Positions 8,501 through 16,916 of a DNA stretch of 64,000 nt are shown one piece after another (within the stretch, counting starts at the first letter, position 1; each line of letters opens with the position of its first letter). The notes below the pieces were generated by a model. The model was given only the letters and a program-made list of their open reading frames with translations, did no database searches and was not told where the DNA came from. The DNA lies in assembly GCF_013375155.1 (NCBI RefSeq), contig NZ_JABXOF010000001.1, forward strand, positions 558,001 to 622,000, in the 5' to 3' direction. A program made the position numbers and the translations under genes. The DNA is from Serratia ureilytica. Lineage in GTDB: Bacteria; Pseudomonadota; Gammaproteobacteria; Enterobacterales; Enterobacteriaceae.

Positions 8501-9424
8501 ATGAATAGTGACGATATCGGTGAGAAAAACTCACGCAATAGAGCCAGGCCATTGCCGTTGGGCGGCCTGCGCTGCTTCGAGGCCGCCGCGCGGCTGGAAA
8601 GTTTCACCCAGGCGGCGCAGGGGCTGAATTTGACGCATGGCGCCATCAGCCGGGCGGTGAGGGCGCTGGAAGAGGAATTGGGCGTGGCGTTGTTTGAGCG
8701 CCGCCATCGGCGGGTACTGCTCACGGCGGCGGGTCGCAAGCTGTTTCAGGCGACACAGCAGGCCTTCGGCATTTTGGACCATACCGCGCTGGAGCTGCGC
8801 CAGCAGGCGCTCAATGCGCCGCTGATCTTGTCCTGTGAACCGACCTTATTGATGCGTTGGCTGATCCCGCGTTTGCCGGCTTTTCAGCGGGCGCACCCGG
8901 ACATCAACTTACAGCTGGTGGCGGGCGGCGGGCCGTTTTCGTTCCATGACGGCATCACGGCGGCGATCCGGCGCAATGACTTCGATTGGGGAAAGCAGGC
9001 GCATAGCCTGGCGCTGTTCAATGAAAAGGTCGGGCCGGTGTGCCAACCCGAGGCGCTGACGAGGCTGACGGCCTCTGTGGACGGACGGCGGCTTTTGCGG
9101 CCAGGCGCCAAACTGCTGCATGCCGCGACCCGGCCGGATGCCTGGCGGCACTGGGCGCATCAGCAGGGGGTGACATTGGCGGGGCATCCGGAACAGCGCT
9201 TTGACCATTTCTATTTCAGTCTGCAGGCCGCGGTAGCCGGCCTTGGTATCGCAATCGGCCCATGGCTGCAGGTGCGAGACGATCTGGCCGCCGGCTTGTT
9301 GAGCGCGCCGTTCGGTTTTACGCCCGACGGCAGCGGCTATTACCTGCTGTCGCCGCAGCCTATCGTGCCGGGCAGCGCGTTGGCCCGGCTGGCCGAGTGG
9401 CTAACGCTCACGGCAGGCGCCTGA
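8501..9424 (+). CDS. LysR-type regulator (GcvA-like subgroup)
   Basis: 307 residues. The N-terminal winged helix-turn-helix (about 17-76) reads PLPLGGLRCFEAAARLESFTQAAQGLNLTHGAISRAVRALEEELGVALFERRHR, typical of the GcvA/AmpR subgroup (excerpted here only as start PLPLGGLRCFEAAARLES and end GVALFERRHR). The rest is a periplasmic-binding-like co-inducer domain. It is divergent from the LysE-family exporter gene, the standard arrangement for a LysR activator of an exporter. The 3' end overlaps the converging XRE gene by 17 bp. Confidence 0.9.
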   Translation: MNSDDIGEKNSRNRARPLPLGGLRCFEAAARLESFTQAAQGLNLTHGAISRAVRALEEELGVALFERRHRRVLLTAAGRKLFQATQQAFGILDHTALELRQQALNAPLILSCEPTLLMRWLIPRLPAFQRAHPDINLQLVAGGGPFSFHDGITAAIRRNDFDWGKQAHSLALFNEKVGPVCQPEALTRLTASVDGRRLLRPGAKLLHAATRPDAWRHWAHQQGVTLAGHPEQRFDHFYFSLQAAVAGLGIAIGPWLQVRDDLAAGLLSAPFGFTPDGSGYYLLSPQPIVPGSALARLAEWLTLTAGA

Positions 9425-9875
9425 GTTTTTGCGCCAGCCGCTGTTCTTGCCAGCGGCTGAAGACGTTGCGCAGCAGCAGGGTGCGCACCGCCCGCATGAT
9501 CAGCGCGAGGCTCATGCCGCCGATCGCCCATAGCGCCCAGAGATAGTGCGGGTGGGTAAAGACGTTGACAGCGAGCAATATCGCGCCGATGACGGCGAAA
9601 CGCACCGCCATGCTCAGCAGCTTGCCCTCTGCCGCAACCTGGCGACGAAGGCGCTGCGCCTCAGGCGTCTCCTCCTGCGGTGTCTGCGGCGGCGCGTTGA
9701 GATTGCTGACCTGCACGCCCAGTGCGGCGGCGATCGCGGTCAAGGTTTCCAGGCTGGCCTGTTCGCCGTTTTCAATCCGCTGTACGGTGCGGGTGCTGAG
9801 GCTGGCGATGGCCGCCAACTGCTCCTGCGACCAGCCTTTTTCCAAGCGTAATGGTCTGATGCGGTACTTTTGCAT
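9408..9875 (-). CDS. XRE-family regulator with C-terminal two-helix membrane domain
   Basis: 155 residues. Residues 1-60 are a Cro/C1-type HTH (LRLEKGWSQEQLAAIASLS, TVQRIENGEQASLETLTAIA). A polar linker is followed by two hydrophobic segments (about 90-110 and 114-133), matching the 2TM domain often fused to XRE domains. The protein would be a membrane-tethered DNA-binding protein of unknown signal. The tail is basic (RWQEQRLAQKLRRLP). It converges on the LysR gene and overlaps its last 17 bp. Confidence 0.85.
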   Translation of the reverse strand: MQKYRIRPLRLEKGWSQEQLAAIASLSTRTVQRIENGEQASLETLTAIAAALGVQVSNLNAPPQTPQEETPEAQRLRRQVAAEGKLLSMAVRFAVIGAILLAVNVFTHPHYLWALWAIGGMSLALIMRAVRTLLLRNVFSRWQEQRLAQKLRRLP

Positions 9876-9992
9876 GGTGCACTCCCGAGTTCGCTGTCAC
9901 TGTCATCCAGTGTAGGAGGCGCGGGGTAGCGGCGCCACGACAGCGGCACGACAGCGACACGACATCCGCCGCCGGCGCGGGCCGGCGGGCAG

Positions 9993-10568
9993 TCAGAAGG
10001 CGACGTTGCGGATAAAGCGCAGCGGGAGATCGCCGTGGTTGGCGTAAGCGTAGCGCTGATCGCTGTTGAAGGTTTGCGTGGCGCCGGCGCTGAGCGTCAG
10101 CGTGCCTTGTTCCAGTTCCAGCGTCAGGGTGCCGGCAATCACGTAGATGATTTCGCTCCAGCCTTCGGCGTCCGGCGCCGAGTCGTAGCGCTCGCCCGGC
10201 ATCAGCGTCCATTCCCACAGCTCGGCCCGTTGGCGCGCCGGTACGCTGGCGGCAAACAGCGCCTGGCTGCCCGGCTGTGCGCCTTGCCAGGCCAACTCGC
10301 CTACCAGATGGCTGCCGCGAGCCTCTGGCGCCTGAATCAGATCGGTGAACGAAATCGCCAGGGCGGCGGCGATCTTGTCGAGCACCGCCAGACTGACGTT
10401 GCGATCGCCGGCCTCGATGCCCGCCAGCATGCGGCGGCTGACGCCGGAAAGTTCGGCCAGCGCCATCTGGCTCAGGCCCGCCTGTTGGCGGTAGCCGCGC
10501 AGATTGCTGCTCAGGTACTGCAGCACTTTGGGGGGATCGGTTTTCGCGTTATGCGCCGTATTGCTCAT
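9993..10568 (-). CDS. XRE-cupin transcriptional regulator
   Basis: 191 residues: a Cro/C1-type HTH (about 14-70, QQAGLSQMALAELSGVSRRMLAGIEAGDRNVS) plus a C-terminal cupin beta-barrel (about 105-190) with WSEIIYVIAGTLTLELEQG and a final PLRFIRNVAF. This two-domain family usually represses a neighbouring transporter or amine/amino-acid gene, with ligand sensing by the cupin. The DMT exporter gene is divergent, starting 67 bp away, and is the likely target. Confidence 0.9.
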   Translation of the reverse strand: MSNTAHNAKTDPPKVLQYLSSNLRGYRQQAGLSQMALAELSGVSRRMLAGIEAGDRNVSLAVLDKIAAALAISFTDLIQAPEARGSHLVGELAWQGAQPGSQALFAASVPARQRAELWEWTLMPGERYDSAPDAEGWSEIIYVIAGTLTLELEQGTLTLSAGATQTFNSDQRYAYANHGDLPLRFIRNVAF

Positions 10569-10635
10569 CGCCGGACTTTATCTCATACTGGCAGGATCTG
10601 TGCATTATATTGCACTCAGCAGGAAGGGCAAGCCG

Positions 10636-11559
10636 GTGTCAGCAGCAAAAAAATCCTTTATTTCCGCCATGGTTCCGCAAATCAGGTTGCCGGAAGCGGT
10701 GTTGATTTTCATCACCATGATCTGGGGCGGCACCTTTTTGGCCGTGCATCACGCGATGCAAGTCAGCGGGCCGTTCTTTTTCGTCGGTCTGCGTTTCGCC
10801 ACCGCCACGCTGGCGTTGACGCTGTTTTCGCTGCGCGTGCTGCGCGGCCTGACCCTGTATGAACTGAAGGCGGGCGTACTTATCGGGCTGGCGATCATGT
10901 TCGGCTACAGCATGCAAACCGTCGGTCTGCAGACGATTACCAGCAGCCAATCGGCGTTCATCACCGCCATGTACGTGCCGATCGTGCCGCTATTGCAATG
11001 GCTGGTGCTGGGGCGGTTCCCCGGCATCATGTCGTGGATCGGTATTCTGCTGGCCTTTACCGGCCTGATGCTGCTGGCGGCGCCGAGCAGCACGGACATG
11101 TCGCTGAGCCTCGGCGAAATTCTGACGCTGGCCGGCACGCTGGGCATGGCGGCAGAGATCATTCTGATCGGCGCCTTCGCCGGCAAGGTGAATATCCGCC
11201 GGGTGACCATTGTGCAGCTGGCGACCGCCTCGCTGGCCTCATTTTTGATGATGGCGCCGACCGGCGAATCGCCGCCGCCGTATTCGGATTACCTGCTGTA
11301 CAGCGCCATTGGGCTGGGGCTGGCCAGCGCGTTGATTCAGCTGACCATGAACTGGGCGCAGCGCAGCGTTTCACCCACGCGCGCTACGGTGATCTACGCC
11401 GGCGAACCGGTCTGGGCGGGCATCGTCGGGCGGCTCGCCGGTGAGCGTTTGCCGGGCGTCGCGTTGTTGGGGGGCGCGTTGATTGTGATCGGGGTGGTGG
11501 TCAGCGAGCTGCGCGTACGGCGCAAGGGGAAAGCGGCGGTGGCGACGGAAGCGGATTAG
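10636..11559 (+). CDS. DMT superfamily (EamA) transporter
   Basis: 307 residues with ten predicted membrane helices in two EamA repeats: one from about 20-150 (MIWGGTFLAVHHAMQ, YSMQTVGLQTITSSQSAFIT) and one from about 160-295 ending LLGGALIVIGVVVSEL. The start is GTG 10636, eight bases after AGGAAGG (10621-10627). The longer in-frame ATG at 10504 would lie inside the divergent regulator gene. It probably exports a small metabolite; the substrate is unknown. It is divergent from the XRE-cupin gene. Confidence 0.88.
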   Translation: MSAAKKSFISAMVPQIRLPEAVLIFITMIWGGTFLAVHHAMQVSGPFFFVGLRFATATLALTLFSLRVLRGLTLYELKAGVLIGLAIMFGYSMQTVGLQTITSSQSAFITAMYVPIVPLLQWLVLGRFPGIMSWIGILLAFTGLMLLAAPSSTDMSLSLGEILTLAGTLGMAAEIILIGAFAGKVNIRRVTIVQLATASLASFLMMAPTGESPPPYSDYLLYSAIGLGLASALIQLTMNWAQRSVSPTRATVIYAGEPVWAGIVGRLAGERLPGVALLGGALIVIGVVVSELRVRRKGKAAVATEAD

Positions 11560-11575
11560 CGCAGAGGCAAAAAAG

Positions 11576-11606
11576 AGCAAAGGGGCGGAGATATCCGCCC
11601 CTTTTT
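11576..11606. terminator. Bidirectional terminator between DMT gene and cycA
   Basis: GGGGCGGA (11582-11589), loop GATA, TCCGCCCC (11594-11601), then TTTTT; A-rich on the other side. It lies between convergent genes. Confidence 0.88.
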
Positions 11607-11609
11607 GCA

Positions 11610-13010
11610 TCACGCGGTTTTCTTCTTGCGCAGGAACACGTAAGACAGGCCGAGCAGGATGAACCACAGCGGGGTGACGATCAGCGCCTGGCGGGTGTCT
11701 TCGCGCAGCGACAACAGCACCAACACGAACACGAAGAACGCCATGCACACCCAGCACATCAGTTTGCCGGCCGGCATTTTGTAGATCGATTTCTGGTGCA
11801 GCGCCGGGCGCCGTTTGCGGTAGACCAGATACGAACACAGGATGATGGTCCAGACGAACATGAACAGAATCGCCGACACGGTGGTCACCAGGGTGAAGAC
11901 CGTCATCACGTTCGGGATCAGGTAAATCAGCACCACGCCGCCCAGCAGGCAGATGCAGGAGAAGGTGAGGCCGTTGGCCGGCACCGCGCGCTTGGACAGG
12001 TTGGCGAACGATTTCGGCGCGTCGCCTTCCTGCGCCAGCCCGAACAGCATGCGGCTGGTGGAGAACACCCCACTGTTGGCGGAGGAGGCGGCGGAGGTCA
12101 GCACCACGAAGTTGATCACGCTGGCCGCGGCCGGCAGGCCAATCAGCACGAACAATTCAACGAACGGGCTCTTGTCCGGCACTACGGAGCTCCACGGTGT
12201 CACCGACATGATGACGATCAGGGCGAACACGTAGAACATGATGATGCGGATCGGAATCGAGTTGATGGCGCGCGGCAGTGACTTCTCCGGATCCTTGGTT
12301 TCCGCCGCGGTGGTGCCCACCAGTTCAATGCCGACGAAGGCGAATACCGCGATCTGGAAGCCGGCGAAGAAACCGCTGATGCCTTTCGGGAACATGCCGC
12401 CGTCATTCCACAGATGGGTGAACGAGGCTACGGTACCGGTCGGCGACTGGAACTGCATGGCGATCATCACCAACCCGGCGACGATCAGCCCGACGATGGC
12501 GACGATTTTGATCATCGCAAACCAAAACTCCATTTCGCCGAACATCTTCACCGTCGCCAGATTAAGGCCGAGCAGCAACAGCACGCACAGCAGCGAAGCG
12601 ATCCACTGCGACAGTTCAGGGAACCAGAACTGGGCGTAGGCGGTGATCGCCACGACGTCGGCGATGCCGGTGACCACCCAGCAGAACCAGTAGGTCCAGC
12701 CGGTGAAGAAGCCGGCCCACGGGCCGAGCAGATCCGCGGCGAAATCGCTGAACGATTTGTATTCCAGGTTGGACAGCAGCAGCTCGCCCATGGCGCGCAT
12801 CACGAAGAACAGCATAAAGCCGATGATCATGTACACGAAGATGATCGAAGGGCCTGCCAGGCTGATGGTTTTACCGGAACCCATAAACAGACCGGTGCCG
12901 ATGGCGCCGCCGATGGCGATCAGTTGAATATGTCGGTTAGTGAGGTTTCGCCGTAGATGATCTTCTGAAGCGGGCGTCGCGTCAGTCGCTATTTTAGAGT
13001 GATCTACCAT
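11610..13010 (-). CDS. cycA: D-serine/D-alanine/glycine:H+ symporter CycA
   Basis: 466 residues with twelve membrane helices of the amino acid-polyamine-organocation family. Long stretches match E. coli CycA almost exactly, including IQLIAIGGAIGTGLFMGSGK and GIELVGTTAAETKDPEKSLP. It imports glycine, D-serine, D-alanine and the analogue D-cycloserine across the inner membrane. The start at 13010 (MVDHSKI) has AGGA nine bases upstream and aligns with the E. coli start; ATG 13037 has no site. Single gene with a long, gene-poor upstream region. Confidence 0.96.
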   Translation of the reverse strand: MVDHSKIATDATPASEDHLRRNLTNRHIQLIAIGGAIGTGLFMGSGKTISLAGPSIIFVYMIIGFMLFFVMRAMGELLLSNLEYKSFSDFAADLLGPWAGFFTGWTYWFCWVVTGIADVVAITAYAQFWFPELSQWIASLLCVLLLLGLNLATVKMFGEMEFWFAMIKIVAIVGLIVAGLVMIAMQFQSPTGTVASFTHLWNDGGMFPKGISGFFAGFQIAVFAFVGIELVGTTAAETKDPEKSLPRAINSIPIRIIMFYVFALIVIMSVTPWSSVVPDKSPFVELFVLIGLPAAASVINFVVLTSAASSANSGVFSTSRMLFGLAQEGDAPKSFANLSKRAVPANGLTFSCICLLGGVVLIYLIPNVMTVFTLVTTVSAILFMFVWTIILCSYLVYRKRRPALHQKSIYKMPAGKLMCWVCMAFFVFVLVLLSLREDTRQALIVTPLWFILLGLSYVFLRKKKTA

Positions 13011-13360
13011 CTGATGATGTCCTGTTTTACCTGTCATTAGTGAAGTCGTGAGCTCTGAAGTGGCTCTTTTTTATACATTTATCCGGTTGGTCCGGCTTTA
13101 GTAAGGTAGTGCAATAACGCCACCTTTGTGCAACATGTTTACAACATTTATACGCGGGATAAAAGTCGATCAATCTTTACACGAGAGGAGGCAAATCGGA
13201 CGTTCAGGGAGCGGAAGATTACTCTTCAAACGGTGGGATTAACAGACCTTATGCGGCTTATCTCGTTGATTAAACAAAGGGTTGTAAAATTCGCATGAGA
13301 AAAAGTAATGGGTGTAAGCGTTTGACAGCGAGGCTGACAAGAAGGGCGATTTATCTCGTT
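13011..13360. other. Gene-free region upstream of cycA
   Basis: About 350 bp separate cycA from the tRNA-like element. I see no credible protein here; the frame from 13295 to 13735 is rejected. The cycA promoter and leader must lie near 13030-13200. On the plus strand TTGACA (13322-13327) sits about 34 bases before the tRNA-like element and could be its -35 hexamer, but the -10 (near 13348-13354) is poor. Confidence 0.4.
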
Positions 13361-13436
13361 GGGCCGTTAGCTCAGGCGGATGAGCCGTTGACGCCTAATC
13401 AACGAGACAGAGGTTTGCCCCCTGTACGGCCCGCCA
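13361..13436 (+). tRNA. Degenerate tRNA-like element with CCU at the anticodon position
   Basis: The 76 bases fold as a cloverleaf. There is a perfect 7-bp acceptor stem (GGGCCGT / ACGGCCC), T8 A9, a perfect D stem (GCTC/GAGC), a perfect 5-bp anticodon stem (GTTGA/TCAAC), a 5-base variable loop, and encoded G73 with CCA. Three features are abnormal. The anticodon loop is CGCCTAA, with G instead of invariant U33; a normal tRNA-Arg(CCU) has CTCCTAA. The T loop is TTTGCCC rather than TTCGANT. The T stem has a G-G mismatch. It is most likely a decayed tRNA-Arg(CCU)-like gene, or a tRNA-like RNA not used in decoding. Confidence 0.6.
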
Positions 13437-13656
13437 ACCAAATCAGCGTGTTACGCTCAGACATTTCTTTGATCGTGCCCTCATGGCGCCGTTTTAAGCG
13501 CGTATTCTGCAAAAAAATTCGCATTTTTCGACTGATGTTCAGAAAGGTGATCTGGCGCAAACTGCGATGTTGCACCGTACTTTATACGGCAAGGGAGGCT
13601 GTGCGCTGGCGCAACGTCGGCGCAGGGATGGGGCATTTGCCCAAGAATCTTTCAGG

Positions 13657-14160
13657 TCAAGAAACGGGGAACACATGCGCGGCCGACATCAAGAGCAGTG
13701 CCCAAACGGCGGCTGAGAGTGCGGCGGTGGCATAGACGTGCCTCGCCGGCAGTTGCAGCATGCCGGCCATCAGCGGCACGGTGTAACGCATCACCGCCAG
13801 AAAACGCGAGGCGAACAGCAGCGGCAGCCCGCGCTTTTGCAAGGAACGTTGCGCTTTGCGCAGTGGGGCGTGAAAGCGTGCCGGCAGCCGGCGGCCAAGA
13901 TCGCGACGGCAGAGCAGTGCGCCGCAGTGGAAAGACAGGATTGAGCCCAACGCCGCGCCAAGGGCGATGGCCGCCCAAACCGCGCCGATCGGCAGCGCAT
14001 GTTTGCCCGCAAGGATGCCCATCAGCAGCGTCACCGAGGCAGGCGGCAGGACGGAGGACACCACGATCACGGATTTTCCCAGCGCGAACAGGAAAATCAG
14101 CAGCAGCAACATCTCCGGTTCCGGGCTGTATTTGGCGATAATGTGCGTCAATTCATCCAT
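13657..14160 (-). CDS. DedA/VTT-family membrane protein
   Basis: 167 residues, a short DedA-type protein: N-terminal hydrophobic segment (about 17-45), the family glycine region WAAIALGAALGSILSFHCGA (about 62-81), and the motif FASRFLAVMRYTVPLMAGM (about 115-133) that matches the conserved R-F-x-P-x-x-R-x-x-x-P-x-x-A-G region. Two C-terminal membrane helices follow. DedA proteins are inner-membrane scramblase/transport-like proteins linked to lipid carrier recycling and proton-motive force. Single gene on the minus strand. Confidence 0.82.
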   Translation of the reverse strand: MDELTHIIAKYSPEPEMLLLLIFLFALGKSVIVVSSVLPPASVTLLMGILAGKHALPIGAVWAAIALGAALGSILSFHCGALLCRRDLGRRLPARFHAPLRKAQRSLQKRGLPLLFASRFLAVMRYTVPLMAGMLQLPARHVYATAALSAAVWALLLMSAAHVFPVS

Positions 14161-14234
14161 TTAACACCTGTGGGCGAGAGGGCTGACTGTCAGTGTCCCA
14201 TCCGCAGGTTCAATAATGGCTAAATAACGCGTCG

Positions 14235-15548
14235 CTATCCGGTTATCTCTGCGTCTTGCTTGCGTGCCTCAGCATGCCGATGTCTGAGCGCCCCTAACAG
14301 CACGGCGCACAGCAGCGAAAAGGCGGCCAGCACCAGCGGCCCGGCATGCGGGCTGTGAAAACGCTGTTCCGCCTCAGTGCGGATCAGCGGGGCTAAAAAG
14401 CTGAATGCGGCGCCGAGCGTGGTGCAAAAACCGATGCCGGCCGCCAGCGCCGGACCGGTGAGCAGCTGAGCGGGAAACGTCCAGAAAATGGGTTGTACCG
14501 CCAGAAAACTGACTGCGCAACAGCTCAGGGCGACGATAGCGAGCAACGGGCCGGCATAGGAAGAGACGACCAACCCCAGCGCTGCCGCGACCATGCAGCC
14601 AACGGCGATCGGCAATCTTCTGGCGGTTTTTCTGTCGGCATAGCGCGGCAGGAAATAGACGCCAAGCGCGGAGCATGCCCAGGGAATGGCGGCCACCAAC
14701 GAGGCCTTGAAGCCGAGATGGGTGCCCATCAGCGAGGCTATCTGCGACGGCAGAAAAAACATCAGGCCGTATACGCCGATTTGCAGGGTGCCGTAGATCA
14801 ACGCCAGATGCCAAACTTTGCCGCTTCTCATCGCCGCTTTAACGCTGCTGGTTTCGGTGCGCTGCTGTTCAGCGGCCAGCTGTGTGACCAGCGCATTGCG
14901 TTCTTCCTCGGTCAGAAAGCGGGCCTGCCCTGGGCTATCGTCGAGATAGAAAAAAGCGAAGACGCCGAGGACGACGGCCGGCAACCCTTCCAGCACGAAC
15001 ATCCAGAACCAGCCGGGCTTGCCCAACACGCCGTGCATCTCCAGCAATGCCCCCGACAGCGGTGAGCCGAGCGTCAGGGCCGCCGGTACGCCAAGCACGA
15101 AAATGCCAATGACCGAGGCGCGCACCTTATTGGGAAAATAGATCGACGCCAGCAGCAGGATGCCGGGGTAAAAGCCGGCTTCGGCGATCCCCAGCAGAAA
15201 GCGCAGGACAATAAATTGCTGCTCGTTGGCCACCAGCCCGGTACAGGCCGACAATGCCCCCCACAGCGCGGTGGTGGCGCTGAGCCAGCGTTTGGCGCCC
15301 CAGCGATTCATCAACAGGTTGGCCGGAATGCCGAACAGCGCATAGGCGGCAAAGAATATCCCCGCGCCCAGCGCAAAGGCGGATTGCGACAGCGCGATAT
15401 CGATGGCCATCGCGTCTTTGGCAAAGCCGACGTTGACCCTGTCGATAAACGCAATGAAGTACATGGCGAACATCAATGGCACCAGTCTGCGCCAGGTTTT
15501 GCGGATGGCGGCGTTGAGCGCTGGAGCGGCATAGGTGGCGTGATTCAC
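14235..15548 (-). CDS. MFS transporter, anion:cation symporter (ACS)-like
   Basis: 437 residues with twelve membrane helices. The N-terminal part has the ACS-family signature AFIDRVNVGFAKDAM, NLLMNRWGAKRWLS and FYPGILLLASIYFP. This branch takes up organic anions such as aromatic acids, hexuronates or tartrate; the substrate cannot be named. The start GTG 15548 (reads NHATYAAP) has GAGG nine bases upstream; the longer ATG frame from 15632 has an unconserved leader and no site. An ABM-domain gene diverges upstream. Confidence 0.85.
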   Translation of the reverse strand: MNHATYAAPALNAAIRKTWRRLVPLMFAMYFIAFIDRVNVGFAKDAMAIDIALSQSAFALGAGIFFAAYALFGIPANLLMNRWGAKRWLSATTALWGALSACTGLVANEQQFIVLRFLLGIAEAGFYPGILLLASIYFPNKVRASVIGIFVLGVPAALTLGSPLSGALLEMHGVLGKPGWFWMFVLEGLPAVVLGVFAFFYLDDSPGQARFLTEEERNALVTQLAAEQQRTETSSVKAAMRSGKVWHLALIYGTLQIGVYGLMFFLPSQIASLMGTHLGFKASLVAAIPWACSALGVYFLPRYADRKTARRLPIAVGCMVAAALGLVVSSYAGPLLAIVALSCCAVSFLAVQPIFWTFPAQLLTGPALAAGIGFCTTLGAAFSFLAPLIRTEAEQRFHSPHAGPLVLAAFSLLCAVLLGALRHRHAEARKQDAEITG

Positions 15549-15932
15549 TGGCGGTAACCTCTCTTCTGAGAATGATAAACGTCGGTCATAAGGACCGTCC
15601 TGGCGCCGTGGCCCATCATGCGGCGATGACATGGCTTTTCTGCGTGAGCCTTAAAGGTCTAAAGGACTAATGGTCAGGCCTTTAGGGGCGAAAAAAACGC
15701 CGCGTATTGCGTCGGCATATCGGTACAGATATCACCATGGTGAATGGTGTGTTGCCTTTTTGTTAATTGAAAGTTCACACAGGGCCAGGAGGCGTTCAAG
15801 CGCTTTGATCGAGATCTGTGTGCGCTATCACCGAATTGGGAACCCGAGGACCGACACTGGAGAGTGGCGCTTTCATCTCGCGAGGGAGGGCGATAAGGTG
15901 AAGCACGGCACAACAGAACGCAGGAGCGCAAC
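15549..15932. promoter_or_regulatory. Divergent promoter region between MFS and ABM genes
   Basis: 384 bp without a supported gene. CTAAAGG (15659-15665) and CCTTTAG (15679-15685) form an inverted repeat that could be an operator for the divergent genes. No dedicated regulator gene is adjacent. Frames across the region (for example 15670-15939) have no ribosome site or family features. Confidence 0.35.
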
Positions 15933-16235
15933 ATGCTGAAGGTCATTGCTGGAGATTTCATTCACCCGGAACACATTGACACCGTTATGCCGTGGTATCG
16001 CGAGCTGGTGGAGAAAACCCGGCAGGAGCCGCTGTGCATCAGTTATGAACTGTGCATCGACCAGCAGGATCCCGGGCACTTTATTTTTATCGAAAGCTGG
16101 CCGGATCGCGCGGCTCTCGAAGTGCATTGCCAGACCGAGCATTTCACCCGGCTGGTGCCGCAGATCAATCAGTATCAGCGCAAGCCTTGCACCTTCCTGT
16201 TTATGCAGGCGTTCCCTGAAACAGGCGATAAATAG
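15933..16235 (+). CDS. ABM-domain putative monooxygenase (YgiN-like)
   Basis: 100 residues, the size of a single antibiotic-biosynthesis-monooxygenase domain. The dimeric ferredoxin-like pattern is visible: MLKVIAGDFIHPEH, a helix with WYRELVEKTRQEP, a strand with SYELCIDQQDPGHFIFIESW, then the helix DRAALEVHCQTEHFTRL with the typical H-x-x-T/S-x-H-F ending. Relatives oxidise quinols without cofactor or act as small-molecule-binding proteins. It is divergent from an organic-anion MFS gene, so a shared aromatic substrate is possible but not shown. Confidence 0.85.
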   Translation: MLKVIAGDFIHPEHIDTVMPWYRELVEKTRQEPLCISYELCIDQQDPGHFIFIESWPDRAALEVHCQTEHFTRLVPQINQYQRKPCTFLFMQAFPETGDK

Positions 16236-16307
16236 GCGAAAAAATCCCCGCAGGGGGCGGGGTCAATGGCTTCTCAACACTATCTTGTTGTGATTAAAAA
16301 ATAGGCT

Positions 16308-16326
16308 GATAATGATTTTCATTCTC
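16308..16326. promoter_or_regulatory. Fur-box-like site between convergent genes
   Basis: GATAATGATTTTCATTCTC matches 16 of 19 positions of the Fur consensus. It lies between the 3' ends of two convergent genes, so it has no obvious target promoter. A CCCCGC/GCGGGG hairpin (about 16246-16262) without a T-run precedes it. Confidence 0.45.
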
Positions 16327-16346
16327 TAAGAATGCTCTTAAATTAA

Positions 16347-16916
16347 TCAATCTGGTGAATGATTCGCCGTCTGCTTTTCGCTGGCGGTTTTAATGGCGCG
16401 CAGCATGCGGCGTCTTATCAACCCACTCACCAGGCGAATCGCATACCAGTAGGGGGTAAACCGCCGCCGGCTGGCGCTGTCGGGGCAGAAGATGCGCGTT
16501 TCCGTTACCAGACGGCAGCGCCCGCCCTCCAGCGGGCTCGCGGCATACCCCAGCGCCAGTTTGGCGACGCCGGGCTGAGCGAAGGCCTGAAAGTCCGCCC
16601 CGTCAGCGACCTTCACCAAACCGTATTCAGCCTGCCAAAACCGGCCGATCAGGCCATAGACCAACGCGGTTTCATCCTGCTCAAGCAGGCAAAAGTTATG
16701 CAGGCCAAACGGCGGAGGACGGGGCTTATCGCGTGGCATCAGCCGCGCGGGCAATTCGCGCAGCGCTATCATGCTGCGGAAAAAACGATCGCGCTTGGGA
16801 TCGTAAGCGGCCACGGCGTCCAACACCCGCGATTGCGGCGCGGTGATGACGATCGTATGCCGCTCAGAGAACTGGTATTGCCCAAGGTATTTATTCAACA
16901 GCGTCATGTCGTTCAT
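16347..16916 (-). CDS. Hypothetical protein, SRPBCC-like
   Basis: 189 residues if started at 16916 (MNDMTLL); the next in-frame ATG (16907) is ten bases after GGGAG and is equally possible. Both overlap the end of the upstream acetyltransferase gene, which suggests translational coupling. The layout suggests an SRPBCC-type lipid- or ligand-binding fold: an N-terminal segment (HTIVITAPQSRVLDAV), a central beta region, a strand with LVTETRIF, and a long C-terminal helix YWYAIRLVSGLIRRRML. I do not recognise a specific function. Confidence 0.7.
   Translation of the reverse strand: MNDMTLLNKYLGQYQFSERHTIVITAPQSRVLDAVAAYDPKRDRFFRSMIALRELPARLMPRDKPRPPPFGLHNFCLLEQDETALVYGLIGRFWQAEYGLVKVADGADFQAFAQPGVAKLALGYAASPLEGGRCRLVTETRIFCPDSASRRRFTPYWYAIRLVSGLIRRRMLRAIKTASEKQTANHSPD

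Noticed and set aside
13295-13735. 146-codon open frame on the plus strand
   Set aside because: It runs through the tRNA-like element and the 3' part of the DedA gene, has no ribosome site and a composition of random basic residues.
14493-15065. 190-codon plus-strand frame and similar long opposite-strand frames across MFS, thiolase, cho and cvrA genes
   Set aside because: High-GC shadow frames antisense to well-supported genes; rich in Arg, Gln, His and Gly with no family features.
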